Program-made: the position numbers and the translations under genes
Notes under the pieces: generated by a model
Seen by the model: only the letters and a program-made list of their open reading frames with translations
Told to the model about the DNA's origin: nothing
Database searches by the model: none
Origin: an uncultured Bacteroidales bacterium
GTDB taxonomy: Bacteria; Bacteroidota; Bacteroidia; Bacteroidales; Paludibacteraceae
NCBI GenBank assembly: GCA_902782665.1
Contig: CACZOA010000063.1
Coordinates: 1 to 64,000 of the forward strand
DNA length: 64,000 bases
Reading direction: 5' to 3'
Shown: one piece after another, positions 26,540-35,700 of the stretch
Numbering within the stretch: the stretch's first letter is position 1
Layout: each line of letters starts with the position of its first letter

Positions 26540-28579
26540 ATGAAAAACTATTTACTAACAGCTGCATCTTTTATGATGTCGGCATCTATTTTGGCGGACA
26601 ATCCGATTTTTCAGACGGATTTTACTGCGGATCCGGCACCTGTGGTGATCGGTGACACAGTCTTTGTCTTCACATCACATGATGAGGATGGTGTGGATTA
26701 TTTCACAATGAATGAGTGGAGAGTGTTCTCTACCGTCGACATGGTCAACTGGACAGATCGTGGTGCTCCTATTCAGAACAGTGATTTTAAATGGGCAGAC
26801 CGGGATGCCGCTTGGGCTTCTCAGATGATCGAGAGAGACGGTAAGTATTATTTCTATATCACGTCTACATCCAATGGACCTCGTGCTATTGGTGTGGCTG
26901 TGGCTGATCATCCTGCTGGACCGTATAAAGATCCGATTGGCAAACCTCTCGCAGGACCTAATTGGAGCTATATCGACCCGACTGTCTTCATTGATGATAA
27001 TGGTCAGGCTTACGCTTATTGGGGAAATCCAAAACTCTTTTGGTGTAAACTGAATAAGGACATGGTGACAATTGATGGAAGAATCAATGAGACCAACCTT
27101 ACTGCTGAATCGAACTACAAGTATACTGAAGGTCCGTGGATCTCTAAACACAATGGCATCTATTATATGATATATGCCTCTCACGGTGTGCCTGAGAAGA
27201 TTTCGTATGCTACAAGCAACAGTCCAGAGGGTCCGTGGACGTTCCGTGGAATCATTCAGGAGAGTGGAACCCATAATGAAGTGAACAATTTCGCGTTCAC
27301 TATCCACTCTGGTGTGATTGATTTCAAGGGACACTCTTATTTCTTCTACCACAACCAGAACCTTCGTGGTGAGGAGGGTTATACAGGTGGTTTTACTCGC
27401 TCATGCTGTGTTGAGGAGTTCACATATGGAGCTGATGGCTCTATTCCTCTTATCCCGGCCACAAATATCGGTGTGAAGAATCCTGTGAAAAACCTTGATC
27501 CATATTTGAGAGTTGAGGCTGAGACAAAGGCATTCTCTCATGGATTGCGTATGAACTACAAGGATAGAAACAATATCTTCGTCCATGGTATCGACAGGGA
27601 TGACTATATCAAAGTGCGTTCGGTAGACTTCGGTGAGGAGGGTGCGTTCAAGTTCGTCGCAGCTGTGCGTTGCGCATCTGGTAAGGGAGGAAATATTGAG
27701 GTTCATCTTGATAAAAAGGATGGAGAGAAGATTGCTGTTCTAGGTGTCGAGCCTACTAACAACGCATGGCAAGAGTTGGAGACTGAAGTTACTATGGTGA
27801 CAGGTGTCCACGACATCTACTTTACTTTCTCAGGCCAGAACAGTGATATGTTTGAGTTTGACTACTGGTATTTCGTAGACCAGTCACACAATATTCCACA
27901 GACTCCATACAATGGTGAACCTGCGGAGATTCCAGGAAAAATCCAGGCTGAGGAGTATGACCTGGGTGGCTCAGGCAAGGCATATTATGATGCTGACGGA
28001 CAAAACCGTGGAGAGGCATTCCGTAAGGATGGTGTAGACGTGTACAAATCTGATGAAATTGATGGTTATGCAGTCGGCTACGCTCAAAAAGGAGAGTGGC
28101 TAGAGTATACGGTCAATGTAAAGGTCGCTGATGAATACAAGATCCGTGCACGATTGTCAACAGGTAATGAGAATGCTGGAATCAAATTGTATCTTGATGA
28201 CGAGGAGATTTCTGATTTTATCCAGACTGCCGAGAATGGTGAAGATTGGGAGGCTTATCTTATCGCAGAAACAATGACGACTAAAAAGTTGCCCGAGGGT
28301 GAACATATACTTAAATTACAGATAGAAGGAGATTGGATCAATATAGACTGGATTGAATTCTATGATAAAAACGCTTCCAATGTGGAAGTGATAAACAATT
28401 TGCCTTCGTTTGAAGGAGAATATACTGTCTACACAGCTGATGGTAAAATCGCTGGCACAGTTAATGGAGACAAATCCGTCTCTCCTAAAAAGGCACTGAA
28501 AAACAAAGGATTGGAAAATGGCGTTTATCTTTTGAAATCTGTCGACGAGAAGACAACCATCACTGTTGTCGTTGAATAA
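26540..28579 (+). CDS. Secreted GH43 glycosidase with two CBM6/35-like modules and T9SS-like C-terminus
   Basis: 679 residues with a signal peptide ending near SILA-DN. The GH43 propeller spans about 20-320. The catalytic triad motifs are visible: base Asp31 in TADPAP, pKa-modulating Asp146 in SYIDPTVF and acid Glu197 in TEGPW. These fit alpha-L-arabinofuranosidases or beta-xylosidases; the subfamily (perhaps 29-like) is uncertain. CBM6-like module 1 is at about 325-455 (LRVEAETKAF ... FEFDYWYFVD) and module 2 at about 463-605 (IPGKIQAEEYDLGG ... INIDWIEFYD). The end (about 612-679) resembles a short T9SS sorting domain (GLENGVYLLKSVDEKTTITV). In context it probably removes arabinose side chains of pectin. 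Confidence 0.86.
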   Translation: MKNYLLTAASFMMSASILADNPIFQTDFTADPAPVVIGDTVFVFTSHDEDGVDYFTMNEWRVFSTVDMVNWTDRGAPIQNSDFKWADRDAAWASQMIERDGKYYFYITSTSNGPRAIGVAVADHPAGPYKDPIGKPLAGPNWSYIDPTVFIDDNGQAYAYWGNPKLFWCKLNKDMVTIDGRINETNLTAESNYKYTEGPWISKHNGIYYMIYASHGVPEKISYATSNSPEGPWTFRGIIQESGTHNEVNNFAFTIHSGVIDFKGHSYFFYHNQNLRGEEGYTGGFTRSCCVEEFTYGADGSIPLIPATNIGVKNPVKNLDPYLRVEAETKAFSHGLRMNYKDRNNIFVHGIDRDDYIKVRSVDFGEEGAFKFVAAVRCASGKGGNIEVHLDKKDGEKIAVLGVEPTNNAWQELETEVTMVTGVHDIYFTFSGQNSDMFEFDYWYFVDQSHNIPQTPYNGEPAEIPGKIQAEEYDLGGSGKAYYDADGQNRGEAFRKDGVDVYKSDEIDGYAVGYAQKGEWLEYTVNVKVADEYKIRARLSTGNENAGIKLYLDDEEISDFIQTAENGEDWEAYLIAETMTTKKLPEGEHILKLQIEGDWINIDWIEFYDKNASNVEVINNLPSFEGEYTVYTADGKIAGTVNGDKSVSPKKALKNKGLENGVYLLKSVDEKTTITVVVE

Positions 28580-28601
28580 CCGTATGGAACCTCGTCGGGG
28601 G

Positions 28602-28632
28602 CTGGTTTCAAATCTGCCCGGTATTAAACCAG
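28602..28632. repeat. Hairpin CTGGTTT...AAACCAG
   Basis: The arms are at 28602-28608 and 28626-28632, in the 88-bp gap between the GH43 and beta-helix genes. The left part (GGTTTCAAATCTGCCC) resembles a degenerate copy of the GGGCAGGTTT hairpin at 48597. There is no T-tract, so read-through to the next gene is plausible. Confidence 0.4.
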
Positions 28633-28667
28633 ATTTCGTCAATCCAAATTATTAATAGAATACGACT

Positions 28668-31211
28668 ATGAAGAAATATATATTATCAATATTGCTAGGC
28701 AGTTTCATCAGCAATGCCATTGCCGTGGATTTTCATGTTTCGCCAAGTGGCAATGATTCTGCGGAGGGCACGTTGACCGCTCCGTTCAAAACGTTGGAAC
28801 AGGCACAAAGAGCGGTGAGAGGTGTCAACAAATCAATGAAAGAAGATATAAATGTCTATTTGCATGAAGGCACGTATCAGTTGACAAGCACATTGCGTCT
28901 TTCCAATGCCGACGGTGGAACAAACGGCCATTATGTTCGCTATATGGCTGCTCCGGGTGAGACTCCTTTGGTGACGGGAGGTATTCCAGTGAATGGCTGG
29001 GCACTGTTTGATGCGGAGAAGAATATCTGGTGCGCGAAAGATGTGGTAGGCAGATTCCGACAGCTATATGTCAATGGAAAGAAGGCAATCAGAGCACGAC
29101 ATCCAAATGTCAAACCTAATGGCGACCACTATTTCAACCGTCTTGCCAAAGTGGATACTTTTGGCAGGGCATTCGACGTCTACACGGATCAAATCAAAAA
29201 ACTTGAGAATATAAAGAGGTCGGAGATCCATGTTATGGTGGCATGGGCCGACCAGATTCTTAGAATTGAGGATGTGAAATACAACGGCAACACATGCAAG
29301 ATCATTCCTCAGGATCCAGAGCGTACCCGTCTGTTCCGCAGAGCCTACCCGATGCTTGGCACGGCATTCATGAGCAATCCACCCAAGCAGCAGTGCTATT
29401 ATCTTGAAAACGACATGTCGCTTTTGGATATGCAGGGCGAATGGTATCTGGATGAAGATACAAATACACTCTATTACATGCCACGTGATGGAGAGGATAT
29501 GTCGACTGCTAATGTGGTGGCTCCAAATATAGAGACTCTTATCGAGGTGAAGGGAGAGAGCACAAAAGATAAGGTGCAGAATATCTCGTTCAGTGGCATT
29601 GTGTTTGCCCACACCAACTATTTGCGTCCAAGTAAAGAAGGATTCCTCAACCTTCAGGCAGGACAGTTTGCTGTGAACGTGGTGGAAGACTGGCGTGGAC
29701 TTTTGAAGTCAAATGAGTTTATGCTTTGGCATCCGGAAGCGGGAATTGAGGTGACAAACGCAAGCCGTGTGGTTTTTGAAGACAATATTTTCACTCAGAT
29801 GGCAGCCACTGGACTGGATTTCACATCCGGCACCAACGACACACGTATAGAGGGCAACGTCTTCACAGAGATAGGAGGTTCAAGCATTTCAATTGGAAAA
29901 TTTGCTCCTGATTCATTGACGGAAATCCACAAGGGTTACAACCCTTCCGATAAGGATGAGATATGCACTCGCGACACAGTGAAGAACAATTACGTCCACA
30001 ACACTACTAACGAGATACAGGGTGGTGTGCCTATTCTTGGCGGTTATCCTAGATATATTGTGATCGAGCATAACGAAGTGTCGTATGCCAACTATTCTGG
30101 AATCTCTGTAGGCTTTGGCTGGACTACGAATGAGACCGCAATGGACGGAAATAAGATCAACTATAATGAGATTCATCATATCGCAAGATTATTATGCGAC
30201 GGTGCTGCTATCTACACTCTGTCTAACCAAGGTAAAAACGGACAGATCATGTACAACTACAGTCATGATATCAATGGTTCTGACTGGGCAGACTATTGGA
30301 CTTGCCCTATCTATCAAGACGAGGGAACAAGCGGTTTTGAGATCGCCTACAACGTGGCTGTGAATGCTCCTAAAGGAACTGCCTGCAATGCTTGCGGACA
30401 AAACTATGCCCACGACAATGACGGTTTTGATCAAAAAGTTGTTGACAATGCTGGAATAGAAGCGAAATACAAAAGTATCAAGCAGAAAGACATCCCGTTG
30501 CCAAACTTCTCTGAGGCTATACCTCAGGAGCCATATTCTGTAGCCTTCACTCTTCCTGGAAAAATCGAGATGGAAGATTATGACTTGGGTGGACAGGGTA
30601 TCGCATACTACGACAAAGATGTTGAAAACCAAGGAGAATCCTACCGTAATGAAGGAGTGGATATCGTTACCGTCGACTCGATCAGTGAGTCGAAAGGTTA
30701 TGCCATCGGCTATACGCAGGAAGGAGAGTGGACGGAGTATTCTATTGTGACAAAGAAATCCGCACCATATTTCTACAAGGCTCATGTGGCAAGCGGATTG
30801 GATTTCTCAAGTTTCATCCTGATGGTAGACGGAAAGCAGGTGGCAGACACCGTCAAGATCCCGCAGACCGATAATTGGAATACCTACACCATGGTTGATG
30901 GCAAAACATCGACAATCGAGGCAGGTGAACACATCCTGCGTGTCAGAATCAGTGGGGCGTATGCCAATATCGACTGGATTGCGTTTGCTGACACTAAAGA
31001 AGAACTTGATGATCTGACTGGTAACATCGACATATTGTCGGATGAACCTATGGAAGCCACGGTGGTGGATATGATGGGTAAAAACTTGGCGAAGATAGTC
31101 GTGAAAGGAAGCGTCGACATGACAGAAAAACTCAAAACAATAGGATTGAAGTCGGGCGTCTACGCTATCAGATTCAATAATGGCAAATCACAGCTTGTTA
31201 TCATGAAATAA
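28668..31211 (+). CDS. Secreted GH141-like right-handed beta-helix enzyme with CBM6/35-like module and T9SS-like C-terminus
   Basis: 847 residues with a signal peptide (MKKYILSILLGSFISNAIA). Residues about 22-620 are a right-handed parallel beta-helix protein. It starts with VDFHVSPSGNDSAEGTLTAP, then GGIPVNGW and RQLYVNGKKAIRARHPN, and carries beta-helix turns such as RVVFEDNIFTQMAATGLDF. This arrangement matches GH141, a family with fucosidase and xylanase members including a rhamnogalacturonan-II alpha-L-fucosidase; other beta-helix families are possible. A CBM6/35-like module lies at about 630-770 (LPGKIEMEDYDLGGQGIAYY), closely related to module 2 of the preceding GH43. The end (LKSGVYAIRFNNGKSQLVIMK) is T9SS-like. 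Catalytic residues were not assigned. Confidence 0.8.
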   Translation: MKKYILSILLGSFISNAIAVDFHVSPSGNDSAEGTLTAPFKTLEQAQRAVRGVNKSMKEDINVYLHEGTYQLTSTLRLSNADGGTNGHYVRYMAAPGETPLVTGGIPVNGWALFDAEKNIWCAKDVVGRFRQLYVNGKKAIRARHPNVKPNGDHYFNRLAKVDTFGRAFDVYTDQIKKLENIKRSEIHVMVAWADQILRIEDVKYNGNTCKIIPQDPERTRLFRRAYPMLGTAFMSNPPKQQCYYLENDMSLLDMQGEWYLDEDTNTLYYMPRDGEDMSTANVVAPNIETLIEVKGESTKDKVQNISFSGIVFAHTNYLRPSKEGFLNLQAGQFAVNVVEDWRGLLKSNEFMLWHPEAGIEVTNASRVVFEDNIFTQMAATGLDFTSGTNDTRIEGNVFTEIGGSSISIGKFAPDSLTEIHKGYNPSDKDEICTRDTVKNNYVHNTTNEIQGGVPILGGYPRYIVIEHNEVSYANYSGISVGFGWTTNETAMDGNKINYNEIHHIARLLCDGAAIYTLSNQGKNGQIMYNYSHDINGSDWADYWTCPIYQDEGTSGFEIAYNVAVNAPKGTACNACGQNYAHDNDGFDQKVVDNAGIEAKYKSIKQKDIPLPNFSEAIPQEPYSVAFTLPGKIEMEDYDLGGQGIAYYDKDVENQGESYRNEGVDIVTVDSISESKGYAIGYTQEGEWTEYSIVTKKSAPYFYKAHVASGLDFSSFILMVDGKQVADTVKIPQTDNWNTYTMVDGKTSTIEAGEHILRVRISGAYANIDWIAFADTKEELDDLTGNIDILSDEPMEATVVDMMGKNLAKIVVKGSVDMTEKLKTIGLKSGVYAIRFNNGKSQLVIMK

Positions 31212-31230
31212 AATCTTACTATTGATTTGG

Positions 31231-31266
31231 AAGACGCAGGGAAAAACACTCCTGCGTCTTTTTTTT
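31231..31266 (+). terminator. Rho-independent terminator ending the pectin region
   Basis: A perfect 10-bp stem AAGACGCAGG (31231-31240) / CCTGCGTCTT (31251-31260) followed by six T. Confidence 0.93.
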
Positions 31267-31361
31267 GTTTGCCGGTATCAAATAAAAATATTGGATTTTG
31301 TTTGCTGGTGCCAAATAAAAATATTGGATTTTGTTTGTTGTCATCAAATAAAATTTCTATG
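31263..31361 (+). repeat. Three 33-bp direct repeats
   Basis: Units at 31263-31295, 31296-31328 and 31329-31361 (the last diverges in its final third). Each contains TTTTGTTTG at its start, then a CAAATAAAA core; in the first two units this is followed by ATATTGGA. The third copy supplies the -33 element of the promoter for the downstream ATPase gene. The period of 33 bp is close to three helical turns. Confidence 0.8.
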
Positions 31362-31365
31362 TTTG
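31334..31365 (+). promoter_or_regulatory. ATPase gene promoter, TTTG-N20-TATGTTTG
   Basis: -33 TTTG (31334-31337) and -7 TATGTTTG (31358-31365) with a 20-bp spacer match the Bacteroidota promoter consensus. TTTG also recurs at 31268-31271 and 31301-31304, one per repeat unit. Confidence 0.65.
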
Positions 31366-31405
31366 CTTTGTAAAAGCATATTTTTGATAGAATATAAGGT
31401 TGATT

Positions 31406-32674
31406 ATGGCAATAACAAAAGAAACATTCCGTGTTTTAATTCGTGAAGGGCAAGAGGAGGTAAGAGATGTGGAATTTTTTGATCGTCCGTTTGAATTTGA
31501 GGAAAATGGACGCTATGTGCTTGTCGGAGTTCGTCAGGCAGGAAAATCTTATATGCTGTATAAGCGAGCACGTCAGATGATGGGGAAAGGGTGTTTGTTG
31601 GAAGATATAATATATATAAATTTTGATGATGAGCGACTAATGGGAATGACGGCTGATGATTTTGACTTGATATTGCAGTCGTATCAATCAGTTTATAGCG
31701 GAACGCCGGTGTTTTTTTTCGATGAAATACAGAATGTGGAAGGCTGGGAACACTTTGCACGCCGTTTGGCAAACAAGAAATACCACGTTTATATAACAGG
31801 CAGTAATGCCAAAATGTTGAGCCGAGACATACAGACTGTGCTTGGAGGACGTTTTTTAGATGCACTTATATATCCTTATACTTTTGCGGAATATTTGGCG
31901 GCAAGTGGAGTGGCCTTAGAAAAAGAGTGGCAGTATGGAGGACAGCGTGCTGTGGTGCAAAAACTTTTTGCTGATTATATGAAATGGGGAGGATTCCCCG
32001 AACTATTGTTGTTCCGTAACAAACGGAATTGGTTGAACAGCCTTTATGACAAAATATTGTTAGGAGATATTATACAGCGAAACAAAGTCAAAAATGAGAA
32101 CGCACTACGGCTTACTATGAAACGCTTGGCTGAAAATGTGATGCAACCGATTTCGTATAACAGAATAGCGAATGTGATTCGTACCACAGGCACAAGCATA
32201 GCCGTATCGTCGGTGAGCGACTATGTCCGTTATGCGGTGGATGCGTGTATGATTTTCTCATTGGAGAATTATGCGTCGAAATTTGTTGAAAAAGAAACCG
32301 TCAAGAAACATTATTTTGTAGACAACGGATTGCTAAGTATCTTTTTATTAGATGGAAACACTGCGTTGTTGGAGAATCTTTGTGCTATACATCTTCATAA
32401 AAAATATGGAGATAAACTGTATTTCTACAACAAAAATATAGAGGTTGATTTTCTTATTGTAGACGAAGGATATGCGGTACAGGTCTCTTATTCGATTTAT
32501 GGAGATGGGAAGCAGGAAACCTTTGAGAGAGAAACAAAGGCACTTGTTCAATTGGATAAATACCTTTCTTTAAACAGAATGATAATTGTCACTTATGACG
32601 AGGAAGGAGTTGTGACTCTCGACAATGGGAAACAGATAGAGGTGATTCCCGTCTGGAAATGGTTGCTGGAGTGA
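31406..32674 (+). CDS. AAA_14/DUF4143 family ATPase
   Basis: 422 residues from the ATG at 31406. Walker A is VGVRQAGKSYM near residue 45 and Walker B is VFFFDEIQNVEGW near 108, followed by sensor YITGSNAKML and GRFLDALIYPYTFAEYL. The second half (about 200-400) is a DUF4143 region with KKHYFVDNGLLSIFLLDGN and a restriction-endonuclease-like VDFLIVDEGYAVQVSYSI core. Such ATPases are common, often multicopy in Bacteroidota, and have no firm function; roles in DNA binding or toxin-antitoxin-like behaviour have been suggested only by homology. Standing alone between carbohydrate enzyme genes, it is probably a separately acquired gene. Confidence 0.88.
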   Translation: MAITKETFRVLIREGQEEVRDVEFFDRPFEFEENGRYVLVGVRQAGKSYMLYKRARQMMGKGCLLEDIIYINFDDERLMGMTADDFDLILQSYQSVYSGTPVFFFDEIQNVEGWEHFARRLANKKYHVYITGSNAKMLSRDIQTVLGGRFLDALIYPYTFAEYLAASGVALEKEWQYGGQRAVVQKLFADYMKWGGFPELLLFRNKRNWLNSLYDKILLGDIIQRNKVKNENALRLTMKRLAENVMQPISYNRIANVIRTTGTSIAVSSVSDYVRYAVDACMIFSLENYASKFVEKETVKKHYFVDNGLLSIFLLDGNTALLENLCAIHLHKKYGDKLYFYNKNIEVDFLIVDEGYAVQVSYSIYGDGKQETFERETKALVQLDKYLSLNRMIIVTYDEEGVVTLDNGKQIEVIPVWKWLLE

Positions 32675-32736
32675 GACCTAAGGCTCTGTTGTTAACAATT
32701 TTTTACAAAAAAAGCACCTTGATTTGAAAATATTGC

Positions 32737-32744
32737 TATTTTTG
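32737..32744 (+). promoter_or_regulatory. -7 element TATTTTTG
   Basis: Exact TAnnTTTG match, 55 bp before the start of the giant secreted protein. Confidence 0.55.
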
Positions 32745-32798
32745 CCTAATCTAATAACTGAACTTATGTATTTTCGAATTTGTAATGGGGTTTAATAT

Positions 32799-35700
32799 AT
32801 GGGTAAATTTACTATCAAATTAATGGCGATTTTGTGCTGCATGTTGTGTAGCATAGAGGGAGTGTTTGCACAGCTGCGAACATGGTCTAATTCAAGTTAT
32901 GTTCCGATAAACATAAATTCAGGAGATCCAGCATTCCCTTATCCTCAATTTTTGGAATATAAAGTAGGTAAGTCTTTGGCAAAATACAATGCTGAAGGAG
33001 TTACTCATGCTGATATGGAAAAGACAGGACGTGAGGCTTATGAAATCATGAGCCACAGATGTCGATACGACGGAGGAACGCATTGTGGAGTGCCTTATAT
33101 CACATTCAACAATTTCCGTAAATTTGGAGAACAGGAAATGCCTCATGGAGGAGCTCAGTTCTGTACAGAAGGAGATGGATATATGATGTTGGCGGCGGCG
33201 ATCTTTGCAGATCAACCAACTTTTAATGGACTTTGGATGTGGATCCACGACAACCGTATTCCTCATCGTGTAAGATATCAGGATGGAAAAGTAAGACTGC
33301 CAAACTATGAGTTTGGTGGAGGTCTTCCTATTTGTTATGCGTTAGAGGGAAGCACATCAGAAAACGATGGATCGGCTACAGACGGAGATGATGATATTGC
33401 CATGGCTCTTCTTATTGCCTACAAACAGTGGGGAGAGTTTATGATGCAGGATGGCAAACCAGTTTTGGATTATAGTGGTAAGCCAATTTCTTATAAAGAG
33501 GCAGCTGAAGATTTATTGAAAGCATTTGTCGATACGTTCTCATATACATCGATCAATGGTGACGGCACTATTTATAATGGTGGACATATGAGTGGAAACA
33601 TTGGTGTAGATGGATATGTGAAGGGCGGAAATAAAGGAGCAGAACTTACTTCTTGGAGAAACAATCAGACTATTTATCCAGATATTTCAAAAAGTGTTAA
33701 TATCGGTGGAACAGGTGGAGATGGAAACACTCATACAGATTATTGTGCACCAGCTTATTATAATGAGTTTGCAAAATGGTTTGAAAGTGGAGATGTGACC
33801 GCTAACGATTGGCAGATAGGTCAGTATAAGCGAGCTGAGGCATCTTCAGATTGGCTTATTGGTCAGGCTTATCAACAAGGCTTGATTTCAAGTATAGGAA
33901 ACACAAATATGTCTACGGATGGGCAACCTGTTTTTTCCAATTTTAATGAAGGTGAGGATTTCCGTACTATTTGGCGTATGGCACAAAATTATTTGTGGCA
34001 TGGTGCCCCTGAAATAAATTGGAATCCTAAAACGCATCAAATAGAGAAAGGTACTAACACATATGAATATGACATGGCTATTCGTATGGCTGAATTCATG
34101 AAGACACCATTGGGAAGAAACTCAAAAAAGTGTGAAGATTTGGGTGCTTCTCCTGACCCAGGACAGCCAAAATGGGAAGGACCAGCATTGATTCAGCAGT
34201 CGTATATGATGGATGGTTCTGTTCAATTGGCTGCGTCGTCTAACTATGCGTTGGGTTGTGCTTCCCTATCTGGAGTTATTTCTGGTGATTTGCAGTTAGT
34301 GTCGGATTTGTACAGACATAGTGAATTGCGTTGGGATGATGCGTCGACAGATTGTTGTACTTTGAGTGAAGAGGACAGATATATAATGAGTATGCCTAAG
34401 TATTTCCACGGTTGGTTCAGATGCTTGGGCTTGCTTATCAACTCTGGTAATTGGCATGCTCCAAGCGATATGGATCCTGCTGCGAACATGAAGGTGTACA
34501 TGTCTGTTGACAAGACTTATGCTTATGTAGACGACAAGGTGACATATACAGTACAATATCGTAACTATGGTAGTGCAGATGCCTCTGGTGTGAAAATTGA
34601 GACAGAGATTGACCCTAATTATGAAGTTGTCAGTATTTCTAACGGAGGTAAATTCAGCGGCGGTAAGATTGTATGGAACATCAATACGGTTCCAGGATTC
34701 AAGTCTGGCAAGTTGGCTGAAACTATGGACTCTGTACGTTTTACTGTGATTGTTAGAGATACACTTAATCCAAGAATCTGTTTGACAAGCAAAATTTCGG
34801 GTTCTAATTTTGAAGAATGGGTAAGTAACGAGTATCCTAACCATGCGACATATACTATGGAGCGTAACTGTGTAGATGTCTTGGCAAGTAGAACTCTTCA
34901 GCTAGACAAGAAGGCATCACGTACAAAGATGAATCCTGGTGATTTGGTTAATTTTACAGTTTCATTTGAAAACAAGTCATTGGGTGAGTCGGCATATTTG
35001 AATGGTGGACGTGATAATGTACGTTTGTCGTACGGTAATCATATTCCGTCATATGGTGCTTGGAAGTTCTATCAGTATTATCGATTCTGGAATGATGCGG
35101 ATGAGGCTTATATTAATCTTGAAAACTATCGTGTTTCATATTATATGAACGATGCTGCGGCTATAGGTCTTTATGATGCTGGCGATAATCCTACTGGTTG
35201 GACATTCCGTCTAGATAACGGTGGCGATATGAAAAAGTATGGATGGATGCCGGATGGAAAAGAGACAAAGTTTACTCATCAGAAAATTCCAAATGGTAGT
35301 GATGGTGAAGTCGGCAGTTGGAATCAGCGTTTGATGATCCAGTTCCCTGGTGCTTTGATGGGATCTTCTACATGGGTTTATGAAAAACTCAACCACTTCG
35401 ATATGTTGCATAAGGGTGGTTACGGACCATGTTACTTCAGAACAACATTGAATGCAAATCCAGAGGTGTTGTTGGATGACCGTGTGCTTGATGACTGGTC
35501 TTACTCTCCTGATTTACAGATTAATGATCTTGACGGTCAGAAGGAGATATATACTTTGATTTCTCCATGTTGGGCAAATCTAAATGATCCTGGCTACGAG
35601 GTCACAACTCATGCCAGAAGCGTTTGCTCTCCTGTTAATCAGCCTAATTATTCAAGAGTTTTGGTTGAGGAGTTTGACGGATACACTTGGAGACGTATCT

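Noticed and set aside
26675..27352. 225-codon minus-strand frame opposite the second GH43 gene
   Set aside because: It lies fully within the GH43 catalytic domain, whose catalytic motifs are intact on the other strand; no motif of its own.
23335..31211. Complete polysaccharide utilisation locus with SusC/SusD
   Set aside because: No TonB-dependent receptor, SusD-like lipoprotein or hybrid two-component regulator was found in the window.
31263..31361. CRISPR array
   Set aside because: The 33-bp repeats are directly adjacent with no unique spacers, and there are no cas genes.
31222..31446. 74-codon frame with a repeated DFVC-CQIKIL peptide
   Set aside because: The peptide repeat is simply the 33-bp DNA repeats translated. 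The frame overlaps a strong terminator, a promoter and the start of the ATPase gene.
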